In this document: positions 17,839-27,292 of the stretch, one piece after another
How the letters are laid out: every line of letters begins with the position of its first letter
Numbering within the stretch: position 1 is the stretch's first letter
Program-made: the position numbers and the translations under genes
Notes under the pieces: model-generated
What the model saw: only the letters and a program-made list of their open reading frames with translations
Told to the model about the DNA's origin: nothing
The model's database searches: none
Assembly (NCBI GenBank): GCA_021775915.1
Contig: JAJFGW010000010.1
Location: 1 to 61,981 of the forward strand
Length of the DNA stretch: 61,981 nt
From: Alphaproteobacteria bacterium
Lineage (GTDB): Bacteria; Pseudomonadota; Alphaproteobacteria; Micavibrionales; Micavibrionaceae
Direction of reading: 5' to 3'

Positions 17839-20460
17839 ATGAAACATTGGCACGTACTTAGCATTGAAGATACGCAAAAGGCTCTGGATGAAGGGCCGAA
17901 GGATTACGGGCCGAATAAGCTTGCCGAGGGCAATGTTGTGCGCTGGTATAGCATGCTGGCACAGCAATTTACCTCCGTTCTGATCCTTGTTTTGATTGTC
18001 GCCGCTATCCTGTCCTTTTTTCTCGGGGATATGGTTGATGCGCTGGCTATTCTTGCCATTGTTATTTTGAATGGCGTTCTGGGCTTTGTGCAGGAATGGA
18101 AGGCCGAAACGGCGATTAAAAGCCTGAAGCAGATGCTCTCCCCTCGTTGCCGCGTTATTCGTGATGGGCGCGAGCAGGAGATTGATGCGGAAAATCTGGT
18201 GCCCGGTGACCGCGTTTTTCTGAGCACGGGCAATGCTGTACCTGCCGATATTCGCTTGATAGACGTGACGGACTTAAGGGCGGATGAGGCAGCGTTGACC
18301 GGGGAATCCGTACCTGCGAGCAAGGGCATTGAAGTATGTCAGGAAGATACGCCTGTATCAGACCGCCGTAATATGGCCTGGATGGGGACGCATATCGTCA
18401 ATGGTCATGGCATTGGACTGGTGGTCGCCATCGGTATGGATACGGAGTTAGGCCGCATTGCCGGTATCACCGGGGCTATTAAGGAAACCAAAACGCGCCT
18501 GCAACGCCATTTATCAGTTTTAGGGCGGCAGCTCGGCGTTTTGGCTCTGCTGATTTCTGTGGCCATTGTCATTGTCGGCATAGCGGGCGGCAGAGATATG
18601 CTGGAGATGGTTATGACGGGCGTGTCGCTGGCGGTGGCTGCGGTGCCAGAAGGTCTTCCAGCTGTTGTTACCGTTACGCTGGCGCTGGGGGTTACCGCTA
18701 TGGCCCGCAAAAAGGCCCTGCTGCGTCATTTACAGGCGGCGGAAACGTTGGGCGCTGTTTCCGTTATTTGTACTGACAAGACCGGTACCCTGACCAAAAA
18801 TGAGATGACGGTGCAAAAAATCTGGATGGCGGATGGTGAGTTCAGTGTTGACGGCGTTGGTTATGAACCAAAAGGCGCTTTCCTGAAAGAGGGGCGTACC
18901 ATTGAGCCGCAACTTTCTCCTGATTTAATGGCGCTTCTGGATACGGGGCGCAAATGTAATCACGCCCGCATTGAGCATGGCGAACAGGGCTGGAAGGCTA
19001 ATGGTTTTCCTACTGAGGCCGCGTTGATTGTTGCAGCGGAAAAGGCAGGGTTAAAACAGGATCACAAGGCCTGTATTGTCGCCGAGCATTCTTTTAACTC
19101 TGTGCGTAAGCGCATGTCTGTGATTGAGGAAACTGAAAGTGAGCGGACTGTTCACGTCAAAGGCGCGCCAGAGGTTTTATTGCCTTTATGCGAGACTATT
19201 CTGGTTGAGGGCAGAGAAGAAAAATTAACAGAAGCGCAGCGCAAGGAAATAGAAAAAGCCTATACGGGGTTTGCTGAAAACGGCCTGCGCACATTGGCGC
19301 TGGCCCGCAAAATCATTGCTAAAGACACGGTGTTAACCGAGGGTGAGGCCGAAAGCGATTTGGTTTTTCTCGGTATTGTTGGTGTGATCGATCCGCCGCG
19401 CCCGGAAGTCTCCGATGCGCGGGACCAAGCGCAAAAAGCCGGTATCCGGGTGGTTGTTATAACCGGGGATTCTCCTGTGACTGCGCGTGCCATTGCGGAG
19501 CAAATTGGCCTGAAAGTAGGTAAGGCGGTTACCAGTAGCGAAATTAAGGATATGAGCGATGAGGCTCTGTCATCTTTGTTAAGCGGAGACATTCTATTTG
19601 CCCGTACAGTGCCGGAAGACAAGTTTCGTATTGTGAAGTTACTACAGGCGCAGGAGCAGCTTGTTGCCATGACTGGTGACGGTGTTAATGATGCCCCGGC
19701 GCTCAAGCAGGCGGATGTCGGTATTGCCATGGGTATACGTGGTACCGATGTGGCCAAGGGCGCTGCCGATATGGTGCTGGCCGACGATAATTTTGCCTCC
19801 ATCATTGCAGCGATCGAGGAAGGGCGGCGGCAATACGCCAATATACGCAAATTTGTGCGTTATCTCCTGTCCTCTAATGTGGGTGAGATCATTGCTATTT
19901 TTGCGAACATTATGCTGGGCGGGCCGCTGATCCTGTTGCCGGTGCAGATTTTATGGATGAATTTGGTTACAGACAGCGTGACAGCGATTGCGCTTGGTGC
20001 GGAAAAGGCGGAACAAGATGTGATGGACAGGCCGCCGCGCCCGGTCTCCGAGCCTATTTTGGATAAAAACGGGATGATTATGATTGGCGCTCTTGGTTCG
20101 TATATTGGTTTGGCAGCGCTCTTTGTCTACCATTACTATATGGATGGAAATGCAGAGAACTGGATACTGGCCAATGCTGTCGTCTTTACGGGTATCGTCG
20201 TCATGGAAAAAATCAATGTCCTGAATTTCCGCAATTTTCATGGCAGCGTGGCAGCGATGGGCTGGTTTTCAAACCCGTGGCTCTTGGCGGCCATTGCGGT
20301 TACGCTGGGCCTACAGGTTGCCGCTGTTTACGTGCCGGGACTGCAGAATGTTTTGCATACCGTGCCGCTAGGCTGGCATGATTGGGGCGTGATTGCTCTG
20401 ATTTCCCTGCCATTATTTATTGTGCCCGAGATTTATAAAAAAATGAGGCTGGCAAGATGA
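17839..20460 (+). CDS. P2A-type cation-transporting ATPase, probable Ca2+ exporter
   Basis: 873 aa inner-membrane P-type ATPase. N-terminal cation-ATPase domain; TGES loop (LTGESVPA) in the actuator domain; M4 AVPEGLPAVVTVTLALG; phosphorylation site CDKTGTLTKNEMT family form with D313; hinge TGDGVNDAPALKQADVGIAMG; M6 MNLVTDSVTAIALG. The PEGLP glutamate of M4 and the N-x-x-T-D of M6 are the Ca2+ ligands of SERCA-type pumps, so calcium is the likeliest substrate; Mn2+ is possible. The ATG is preceded by AAAGG. Its stop overlaps the nhaA start (ATGA). Confidence 0.88.
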   Translation: MKHWHVLSIEDTQKALDEGPKDYGPNKLAEGNVVRWYSMLAQQFTSVLILVLIVAAILSFFLGDMVDALAILAIVILNGVLGFVQEWKAETAIKSLKQMLSPRCRVIRDGREQEIDAENLVPGDRVFLSTGNAVPADIRLIDVTDLRADEAALTGESVPASKGIEVCQEDTPVSDRRNMAWMGTHIVNGHGIGLVVAIGMDTELGRIAGITGAIKETKTRLQRHLSVLGRQLGVLALLISVAIVIVGIAGGRDMLEMVMTGVSLAVAAVPEGLPAVVTVTLALGVTAMARKKALLRHLQAAETLGAVSVICTDKTGTLTKNEMTVQKIWMADGEFSVDGVGYEPKGAFLKEGRTIEPQLSPDLMALLDTGRKCNHARIEHGEQGWKANGFPTEAALIVAAEKAGLKQDHKACIVAEHSFNSVRKRMSVIEETESERTVHVKGAPEVLLPLCETILVEGREEKLTEAQRKEIEKAYTGFAENGLRTLALARKIIAKDTVLTEGEAESDLVFLGIVGVIDPPRPEVSDARDQAQKAGIRVVVITGDSPVTARAIAEQIGLKVGKAVTSSEIKDMSDEALSSLLSGDILFARTVPEDKFRIVKLLQAQEQLVAMTGDGVNDAPALKQADVGIAMGIRGTDVAKGAADMVLADDNFASIIAAIEEGRRQYANIRKFVRYLLSSNVGEIIAIFANIMLGGPLILLPVQILWMNLVTDSVTAIALGAEKAEQDVMDRPPRPVSEPILDKNGMIMIGALGSYIGLAALFVYHYYMDGNAENWILANAVVFTGIVVMEKINVLNFRNFHGSVAAMGWFSNPWLLAAIAVTLGLQVAAVYVPGLQNVLHTVPLGWHDWGVIALISLPLFIVPEIYKKMRLAR

Positions 20461-21644
20461 GACAAAGAAAATTTCAGATACGCGGTACAACACTGCATGC
20501 GGATCAGTGGGCCAGTTTGATGATGGTGGCGGCGCTGGGGCTGGCGCTGTTTTGGGTTAATTCGCCGCTAAAACCGTTCTATGATTTGTTTCATCATATG
20601 CCTGTTTCTATTAGCTTTGGAGAGCATGTTTTAAAAAAACCTTTGGTCTTTTGGGTTAATGAAGGGTTGATGGTGCTCTTCTTTTTGGCCGTCACAACAG
20701 AAATAAAACGGGAGCTTCTCGAAGGGCATTTATCAATGCCAAGGCAAATGCTCTTGCCTGCCTTTGCCGCGCTGGGTGGCATGGTTGTTCCGACTGCGAT
20801 TTATCTCTTTATAAATCGGGGCGACCCTATTTTCCTACAAGGCTGGGCCATTCCTACGGCCACGGATATTGCTTTAAGCCTTGGCGTGTTGTCATTGTTC
20901 GGCAAACGCGTGCCATTGGAGCTTAAACTCTTTTTGGCGGCGCTGGCTATTTTTGATGATCTTGGCGGCATCCTGATCATTGCTATATTTTATGGGAGCC
21001 ATTTGACATGGAGCGTCATGGCCTTTGTGCTGGCAGCTATTTTAGCGCTTTTTTTATTGAATCGTTTTTTTATTACTCACGCGTCATTTTACGTCGCTAT
21101 TGGATTGTTTCTTTGGGCTGCGTTACAGCAATCGGGAATTCATCCGACAATGGCCGGTGTGATTGTCGGTGTGGCCTTACCGCTGCGGGTAAAAAAGCCC
21201 TGCGCCTATATTCCGCTCAAAGTTGTTGAGGATGGTCTGCACCCATGGACGGCCTTTTTTATCGTGCCGCTTTTTGCATTTTTTAATGCCGGAATTGTCT
21301 TTTCCGAAATCACTGTTGCAAATCTGGTTTCACCGCTTTCTCTCGGCGTTATCGCGGGACTTTTTATCGGTAAGCCGCTTGGTATTTTCCTGTTTGCCTG
21401 GGTGGCGCACGCCCTTAAATTTGCTGATCTGACCGATCACGTGAATTGGCGACAAATATTCGGTGTTGCATTGCTTGGTGGTGTTGGTTTTACAATGGCG
21501 CTGTTTTTTAATGCGCTGGCTTTTCCCCATAATGGGAACCCAGAAATGGGGCGAGCAGCCATACTTATAGGCTCTTTTTTGTCCGCTGTGGGCGGAGTCC
21601 TCTGGCTACATTTTGCTTTACCTAAAGAGGGAATAAAAAGATGA
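20457..21644 (+). CDS. nhaA: Na+/H+ antiporter NhaA
   Basis: 395 aa, 11-12 membrane segments, aligning throughout with E. coli NhaA: FFLAVTTEIKRELLEG, WAIPTATDIALSLGVLSL, the ion-binding aspartate pair in LAIFDDLGGILII, HPTMAGVIVG, VEDGLHPWTAFFIVPLFAF, and the C-terminal GGVGFTMALFFNALAF. It exchanges cytoplasmic Na+ for external H+. Four-base overlaps with both neighbours place it in a coupled operon with the calcium-type ATPase and the beta-CASP nuclease gene. Confidence 0.94.
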   Translation: MRQRKFQIRGTTLHADQWASLMMVAALGLALFWVNSPLKPFYDLFHHMPVSISFGEHVLKKPLVFWVNEGLMVLFFLAVTTEIKRELLEGHLSMPRQMLLPAFAALGGMVVPTAIYLFINRGDPIFLQGWAIPTATDIALSLGVLSLFGKRVPLELKLFLAALAIFDDLGGILIIAIFYGSHLTWSVMAFVLAAILALFLLNRFFITHASFYVAIGLFLWAALQQSGIHPTMAGVIVGVALPLRVKKPCAYIPLKVVEDGLHPWTAFFIVPLFAFFNAGIVFSEITVANLVSPLSLGVIAGLFIGKPLGIFLFAWVAHALKFADLTDHVNWRQIFGVALLGGVGFTMALFFNALAFPHNGNPEMGRAAILIGSFLSAVGGVLWLHFALPKEGIKR

Positions 21645-22999
21645 AACTTACATTTTTAGGTGCGACCGGAACGGTGACCGGTTCCAAATATTTGCTGGAG
21701 CATGCAGGTAAGAGAATCCTGATTGATTGCGGCTTGTTTCAGGGGTTAAAGGAGCTGCGCTTGCGTAACTGGGAAAAGTTGCCGGTTGATCCCGCTGCGA
21801 TCGATGCTGTCCTGCTGACCCATGCTCATATAGACCATAGCGGTTACATTCCGTTGCTGGTTAAAAACGGCTTTAAAGGGAAGGTTTATTGCTCTAGTGC
21901 CACGTTTGACCTCTGTTCTATCTTGTTACCTGATAGTGGTTATTTGCAGGAGGCGGATGCCGAGCGCTCTAACCGTTACGGCTATACTAAACACAAACCG
22001 GCATTGCCGCTTTATACGGAGAAGGACGCTAAAAATTCTCTGAAACAGTTTAAGGCCGTAGATTTTGGTAAGCCCCTTGTCCTTTATGATGATTTGTCTT
22101 TTACTTTAAGTCGCTCGGGACATATTTTAGGGTCGTCTTTTATTCAGATCAGTGCCGGAGGAAAATCCATTCTGTTCTCCGGCGATATTGGTCGTCCTGA
22201 CGACCCTGTCATGGTGCATCCGGCGCAAATTCAAAATGCTGATTATCTGGTGGTGGAATCCACTTATGGTGACAGGTTGCACAGGGACAGCGATCCTCTG
22301 AACAAAATAGGGAAAATTATCAGGGAGACCGCAGCCCGCGGCGGCTCTGTTGTTATTCCGGCTTTTGCCGTAGGACGGGCGCAGAGCATCCTTTATTATA
22401 TTTATGAGCTTAAGAAGGCCAAAGCCATTCCTGACCTGCCCATGTTTCTTGATAGTCCGATGTCTATCAATACTACGGAACTTTTGTGCAGGCATAAGAA
22501 TGAGCATCGCCTGCCGGAAAAAATATGCGCTGATGTATGCCATGTTGCGGAGTATGTTCACACGGCAGAAGAATCAAAGACTCTGGATCATCGGAACGGT
22601 ATGCCTGTCGTTATTATATCGGCCAGCGGCATGGCAACCGGAGGGCGGGTGTTGCACCATTTAAAACATTTTATCACCGATGCACGTAACACTATTCTTT
22701 TTACTGGCTATCAGGCAGCGGGAACGCGGGGCGCACGGCTCGTTCATGGCGAAGACGAGATTAAAATTCATGGCCAGATGTGGCCGGTGAAGGCTCAAAT
22801 TGAAGTACTGCATAACATCTCTGCCCATGCGGATTATGGCGAAATTTTGGATTGGCTGGGGCATTTTCAGGAAGCGCCGTGCAAAACATTTGTCACGCAC
22901 GGCGAACCGGAAGCAGCGTCTTCTCTTAAAATGAAAATCGAGAGTCATTTAAATTGGGATGCTGTCGTGCCGGAATATTTAGAGGAAGTGGAATTATGA
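21641..22999 (+). CDS. Metallo-beta-lactamase fold, beta-CASP RNA-processing exonuclease family
   Basis: 452 aa. The MBL motif HAHIDHSG gives the first zinc ligands; further family motifs are GSSFIQI (with GHILGSS), SGDIGRPDDP, STYGD, the beta-CASP part AFAVGRAQSILYYI and SPMSINTTEL, GTRGARL, and the C-terminal ISAHADYGEILDWL. No KH or signal region. Members cleave RNA or are of unknown substrate. It is coupled by ATGA overlaps on both sides, followed by the phosphorylase and PRPP-synthase-like genes, suggesting RNA breakdown feeding nucleotide salvage. Confidence 0.88.
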   Translation: MKLTFLGATGTVTGSKYLLEHAGKRILIDCGLFQGLKELRLRNWEKLPVDPAAIDAVLLTHAHIDHSGYIPLLVKNGFKGKVYCSSATFDLCSILLPDSGYLQEADAERSNRYGYTKHKPALPLYTEKDAKNSLKQFKAVDFGKPLVLYDDLSFTLSRSGHILGSSFIQISAGGKSILFSGDIGRPDDPVMVHPAQIQNADYLVVESTYGDRLHRDSDPLNKIGKIIRETAARGGSVVIPAFAVGRAQSILYYIYELKKAKAIPDLPMFLDSPMSINTTELLCRHKNEHRLPEKICADVCHVAEYVHTAEESKTLDHRNGMPVVIISASGMATGGRVLHHLKHFITDARNTILFTGYQAAGTRGARLVHGEDEIKIHGQMWPVKAQIEVLHNISAHADYGEILDWLGHFQEAPCKTFVTHGEPEAASSLKMKIESHLNWDAVVPEYLEEVEL

Positions 23000-24507
23000 T
23001 AGACAGGCCAAAACCCATTTTAAAGCTGCGCCGCCTTGGGATCGATACTTACAAGGAAGCCGTTATTTACATGCGTAAAGATTGTCATGTGTGCCGTGCT
23101 GAGGGGTTTGAGGTGCAGGCGCGGGTGCGGGTGAGTCTAAATGGGAAAGCATTGACTGCTACGCTGAACATGATCCGTAACGGTATGCTGGAGGCGGGGG
23201 AGGCGGGACTATCTGAGCATGCGTGGGAAAAGCTGGGCGCAAAAGAGGGAGATGAAATTTATATATCGCACCTGCCGCCTGTTCATTCTCTCAGCCATAT
23301 GCGTTCAAAAATTTACGGTCATGCATTGGAAGCGGATCAGATGGATTCCATTATCAATGATATTGTGGCAGGGAACTATTCTGATATTCACATTTCTTCT
23401 TTTCTGACGGCCTGTGCAGGCGGGCGACTTAGCGGAGAAGAGATTGTTTCTCTTACGCACGCCATGGTCGATAGTGGTGACCGTCTGGATTGGGGGAAGG
23501 ATCTGGTCGTGGATAAACACTGTGTTGGTGGCTTGCCGGGAAACCGGACAACACCGATTGTGGTGGCCATTGTTTCTGCTTTCGGCTTAACCATGCCAAA
23601 AACATCTTCGCGCGCCATTACTTCGCCTGCGGGGACGGCGGATACGGTGGAAGTGTTGGCGCCGGTTAATCTTGATGTTCCGGCGATGCGCAAGGTCGTG
23701 GAAACAGAGGGTGGTTGCATAGTCTGGGGTGGGGCGGCGTCTTTAAGTCCGGCGGACGATGTGCTTATCCGGGTGGAAAAGGCGCTTGATCTCGATAGTG
23801 AGGGGCAGCTTGTGGCCTCTGTCCTGTCGAAAAAAATTGCGGCCGGATCATCGCATGTGCTGATTGATGTGCCGGTTGGCCTGACAGCCAAGGTGCGTAG
23901 CATGGAAATGGCAGAAATTTTGGCGCGCTATTTGGAACAAACCGGCGCTGCGCTGGGGGTCGGTGTTCGTGTCCATACCAGTGACGGTAGTCAGCCGGTT
24001 GGGCGTGGTATAGGCCCGGCGCTGGAAGCGCGTGATTTGCTCTCTGTTTTAAAAAATGAAAATGCCGCTCCGCAGGATTTGCGGGAGCGCGCACTTGACT
24101 TGGCCGGGCATATTCTGGAGTTTTCACCGGACGTTAAAAATGGACAAGGCCGAACATTGGCTACGGAAATTCTGGATGACGGCAAGGCATGGGTGAAGTT
24201 TCAATCTATTTGCGAGGCGCAAGGCGGTATGCGCGATGTTCCAAAAGCGCCTTATACTCATGTGGTTGCCGCAGATAGAGGGGGGCTGGTCGCTGACATT
24301 GATAATCGCCGCATTGCCCGTGTTGCCAAACTGGCAGGGGCTCCGGCGGACAAGGTCGCAGGCGTTGATCTTCATACGCCGGTTGGCGCAAATATTGAAA
24401 AAGACCAGCCGCTTTTTACCGTTCATGCGGAATCTCCGGGTGAGCTTGATTACGCGCTCGGTTATCTCGAGGAGCAGGACGATATTATCAAGATTGAGGA
24501 GGTGTAA
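22996..24507 (+). CDS. AMP phosphorylase / thymidine phosphorylase family protein
   Basis: 503 aa, the length of the archaeal-type AMP phosphorylase group rather than the ~440-aa classical DeoA. An N-terminal ~85-residue extension precedes the nucleoside-phosphorylase core with DKHCVGGLPGNRTTPIVV, PKTSSRAITSPAGTADTVE, WGGAASLSPADD and the C-terminal PYRIMIDINE-type barrel ending in GDDIIKIE-like sequence. The family phosphorolyses NMPs to ribose-1,5-bisphosphate and base, or thymidine. The frame is open from 22954, but ATG 22996 has AGAGGAAG before it and overlaps the preceding stop by 4 bases. A PRPP-synthase-like gene follows 3 bases later. Confidence 0.85.
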   Translation: MIDRPKPILKLRRLGIDTYKEAVIYMRKDCHVCRAEGFEVQARVRVSLNGKALTATLNMIRNGMLEAGEAGLSEHAWEKLGAKEGDEIYISHLPPVHSLSHMRSKIYGHALEADQMDSIINDIVAGNYSDIHISSFLTACAGGRLSGEEIVSLTHAMVDSGDRLDWGKDLVVDKHCVGGLPGNRTTPIVVAIVSAFGLTMPKTSSRAITSPAGTADTVEVLAPVNLDVPAMRKVVETEGGCIVWGGAASLSPADDVLIRVEKALDLDSEGQLVASVLSKKIAAGSSHVLIDVPVGLTAKVRSMEMAEILARYLEQTGAALGVGVRVHTSDGSQPVGRGIGPALEARDLLSVLKNENAAPQDLRERALDLAGHILEFSPDVKNGQGRTLATEILDDGKAWVKFQSICEAQGGMRDVPKAPYTHVVAADRGGLVADIDNRRIARVAKLAGAPADKVAGVDLHTPVGANIEKDQPLFTVHAESPGELDYALGYLEEQDDIIKIEEV

Positions 24508-24510
24508 ACT

Positions 24511-25374
24511 GTGACAGTTTTATTTTCGTATCCGGGTAATGAAAAATTGGCGGCGCTTTTGGTTGAAAAAGCGGGCTATGATTTTGGCGCTATGACCGTA
24601 CGGCATTTCCCCGATGGCGAAAGTTTTGTAAAGCTGGAGGCGGATGTAAAAGACAAAGATATTATTCTTTTATGTTCTCTTGATCGGCCCGATGAAAAGG
24701 CGATGGCTTTGATGTTTTTTGCGCAGACGGCGCGGCAACTCGGTGCAAAGTCAATAGAGCTGATTGCGCCGTATCTTGGCTATATGCGGCAGGATAAACG
24801 CTTTCATGAGGGCGAGGCTGTAACCTCCGATGTTTTTGCCGCTTTTATTTCTCGTTATTTTGATAGCTTAATCACGGTAGATCCGCATTTGCACCGTCAT
24901 AAGGCTATGAATGAAATCTACACCATTCCTTCTAAAGTTATTCACGCGGCGGATGCTATTGCTGATTGGATCAAAGACAATGTTGAAACCCCTGTTTTGA
25001 TTGGCCCGGATGAGGAAAGCGATCAATGGGTGTCTGATGTCGCAAAAAGGGCGGAGGCGCCGTATATCGTGCTCGCCAAAACTCGCTATGGCGACAAAGA
25101 TGTAAAAATTTCTGTACCGAATGTCGATAACTACCGGAACCATACACCGGTCTTGGTTGATGATATTATATCTACAGCCCGTACTATGATTGAAACGGTG
25201 AAACATCTAAAAGAAGCGGGTATGAGCCCGCCTGTCTGCATCGGTGTTCACGCCGTCTTCGCCAGCGATTCTTATGACGCTCTCAAAGCCTCCGGCGTGT
25301 CCCGGATTATAACCTGCAACACGATTCCGCACGAAACAAACAAAATTGATATTAGCGGGCTTTTGATAAACTAA
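24511..25374 (+). CDS. Ribose-phosphate pyrophosphokinase-like protein (short PRPP-synthase type)
   Basis: 287 aa, shorter than classical PrsA (~315 aa) and near the archaeal-type length. Blocks seen: RHFPDGESFVKL, LIAPYLGYMRQDKRFHEGEAVTSD (split catalytic loop region), TVDPHLHRH, GPDEESDQWV, and the PRPP-binding loop VLVDDIISTARTM. It makes PRPP from ribose-5-phosphate and ATP, or a related phosphoribosyl transfer. The GTG start at 24511 is preceded by a strong GAGGAGG. As last gene of the coupled operon it could recycle ribose released by the upstream phosphorylase. Confidence 0.85.
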   Translation: MTVLFSYPGNEKLAALLVEKAGYDFGAMTVRHFPDGESFVKLEADVKDKDIILLCSLDRPDEKAMALMFFAQTARQLGAKSIELIAPYLGYMRQDKRFHEGEAVTSDVFAAFISRYFDSLITVDPHLHRHKAMNEIYTIPSKVIHAADAIADWIKDNVETPVLIGPDEESDQWVSDVAKRAEAPYIVLAKTRYGDKDVKISVPNVDNYRNHTPVLVDDIISTARTMIETVKHLKEAGMSPPVCIGVHAVFASDSYDALKASGVSRIITCNTIPHETNKIDISGLLIN

Positions 25375-25414
25375 TCTTGTGAAGGGGTGTAAAGGACAGA
25401 AAAATGGGAGAAAA

Positions 25415-25460
25415 TGGTGCCGCAACCAGGAAAAGACCCGGGATCTGATGATTACAAATT
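25415..25460 (+). repeat. Decayed copy of the 3' half of tRNA-Thr (candidate old att site)
   Basis: This segment is a diverged copy, in the same orientation, of the last ~47 bases of the intact tRNA-Thr at 42940-43015. TGGTGCCGCAACCAGG and CTGATGATTACAAAT are shared; the T-loop region is altered and one base is missing. It lies 41 bases after the stop of the PRPP-synthase-like gene, at the junction to accessory genes. The rest of the 253-bp gap shows no gene. Confidence 0.7.
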
Positions 25461-25627
25461 AAATTATGTATATAGCAATATCGAGCCGTATTGAGCCAGA
25501 TATCACAGTATAATGCGCTCTAAATATAGAGTTTCAGGGTGGTCGCATTAAGCTGTTTCAATAGCGCTTTCAGTACCGATTAAGCCTCAATAATCTCTTT
25601 CAGCGTTATTATAGCCTTATTAAAAAT

Positions 25628-27211
25628 TTATAGATCCAGAACCAATTTATTCCCTTTTACTCGAGATACGCAGCTACACATTACATTGCCTGCCTCTTTC
25701 TCGTAAGTGTCTAAAACTATATCGCGGTGGTCTATATCTCCTTCTAGTACCGGGACTTTGCAAGTGGCACACTCACCTCGTTTACAGTTAAACCCCACAT
25801 TTACTCCTTTTTCTAAAAGTGCATCAAGAATGCTCTGGTCAGCAGCGACATTTATGGTAGTACCTGATTTTTTTAGTGTAACTTCAATCGGCTTGTCGTC
25901 CTCTTGTTTAACCGAAGGATTACCAAATAGTTCAAAGTGAAGCTGCTCTTTTGGCCAACCTTTTCCATCGGCTATTGCAATAACTGCTTCTATCAGCCGT
26001 TTTGGACCACAGACATAGGCATGGGTCTCCTCATCTGGCTCACTCAATATACTGGCGAGCTCTAATTTTGTAGGAGGCTCACCTTTACTAATATAGAACT
26101 GCGCATTATCACCGGCCAGATCCTCTATTTGTTCCTTAAAAGCCATACGTTCCTTGGTGCGCGCCACATAATGCACCTCAAATGAAGAGCTAAACGCATG
26201 GAGTGCCCGAGCCATCGACAAGATGGGTGTGATACCAATACCTCCAGCAATAAGAAGTGAGTGTTTGACTTTCTTTTCTAGCGGAAAATCATTTTTAGGC
26301 GGCATCATATAAAGCAAATCACCAACACGAGGTGTATTGTGCATGAAGTAAGATCCGCATTCGCCTTCTGTATCTTTGAGCACCGCTATATGATACGCAT
26401 CATTCTGCTCTGGTTCGTTGATAATTGAATAGGCGTTGGTTTTAACATGAGAATTGTGACCTCGTACCGCTATTTGTATGTGTGATCCGGGATCTGGTGA
26501 AACTGATGTGCTGTCGGTAGGATGAAGGATAAACTCTGAAATATTTTCAGCTCTATTGCATATACCGGTTACTTCTACAGTAACAAATTTTTCTCCTAAT
26601 CCTTCCACTTCTTGCTTCGTAGGAAGTGAATAGCTTGCCTGAGCCGGGTCTGGCTGCTCGGGCAGCATTGCCTCTATATCTTCTTGTGTGTAGCGCGGTG
26701 TTATATGCTGAGGGCAGTTCCAGTCAAATGAATCTACTGTAATAACCATCGCCCTATGTGCTGGGTATCCGTAACCCTCAGCCTCTAGTTTAGCAACTTG
26801 CATCAAATCATCATCAGTGGTTACAACCTTACAATGACCGAGAATTTTTAACCGGCGACGGTTTGGGTAGTCCATAAGGATTAAAGAAATTTTATCTGTG
26901 TCTCTTAGGTTTCCAACGCTTATATACTGATCATTGCCCCTGAAATCAGGAAAAGCGATGGTTTTTTCATCAATAACACGTAAAAAGCCCTTTGGCCCTC
27001 CGCGGTGCTGTACATATGGCCACCCATCACTATTGATGGTTGCCATGTAAAAGCTGTCTCTTTGCTCAATAAATTCACGTTCCCGCTCTGCCAGTATATC
27101 GTGTGCTATGGGACTGTCTTCTAGCTGCTGGCCAGATTCACGCACACCATACTCTTCCTGTATTTTTTTCACAGTCTTTGTAAAAAGGCGTTTAGCATAA
27201 GGATGCGGCAT
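25628..27211 (-). CDS. Fusion of PNP-oxidase-like flavin domain with FNR-type reductase and [2Fe-2S] ferredoxin
   Basis: 527 aa. Residues ~30-190 look like the pyridoxamine-phosphate-oxidase-like split-barrel family (FYMATINSDGWPYVQHRGGP, GNLRDTDKISLILMDY). A ferredoxin-NADP reductase-like module follows (NAYSIINEP flavin-binding block, GGIGITPILSMA, CGP), then a C-terminal plant-type ferredoxin with the cysteines CKRGECATC...MCSC. It probably moves electrons from NAD(P)H to an unknown acceptor in stress or xenobiotic reduction. The frame opens at 27265, but ATG 27211 has AAAGGA about 10 bases upstream. The AhpD-like gene starts just upstream, so they may be co-transcribed. Confidence 0.85.
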   Translation of the reverse strand: MPHPYAKRLFTKTVKKIQEEYGVRESGQQLEDSPIAHDILAEREREFIEQRDSFYMATINSDGWPYVQHRGGPKGFLRVIDEKTIAFPDFRGNDQYISVGNLRDTDKISLILMDYPNRRRLKILGHCKVVTTDDDLMQVAKLEAEGYGYPAHRAMVITVDSFDWNCPQHITPRYTQEDIEAMLPEQPDPAQASYSLPTKQEVEGLGEKFVTVEVTGICNRAENISEFILHPTDSTSVSPDPGSHIQIAVRGHNSHVKTNAYSIINEPEQNDAYHIAVLKDTEGECGSYFMHNTPRVGDLLYMMPPKNDFPLEKKVKHSLLIAGGIGITPILSMARALHAFSSSFEVHYVARTKERMAFKEQIEDLAGDNAQFYISKGEPPTKLELASILSEPDEETHAYVCGPKRLIEAVIAIADGKGWPKEQLHFELFGNPSVKQEDDKPIEVTLKKSGTTINVAADQSILDALLEKGVNVGFNCKRGECATCKVPVLEGDIDHRDIVLDTYEKEAGNVMCSCVSRVKGNKLVLDL

Positions 27212-27292
27212 AGTGTGATGTCCTTTTGGTATTAAATGAAGTTGATGGCGGAGCAGTATATCCACTACTCCACCATCTTTAAAGGGTAAGCA

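Noticed and set aside
25415-25460. A second functional tRNA gene
   Set aside because: Only the 3' half is present; no D-arm or 5' acceptor strand follows.
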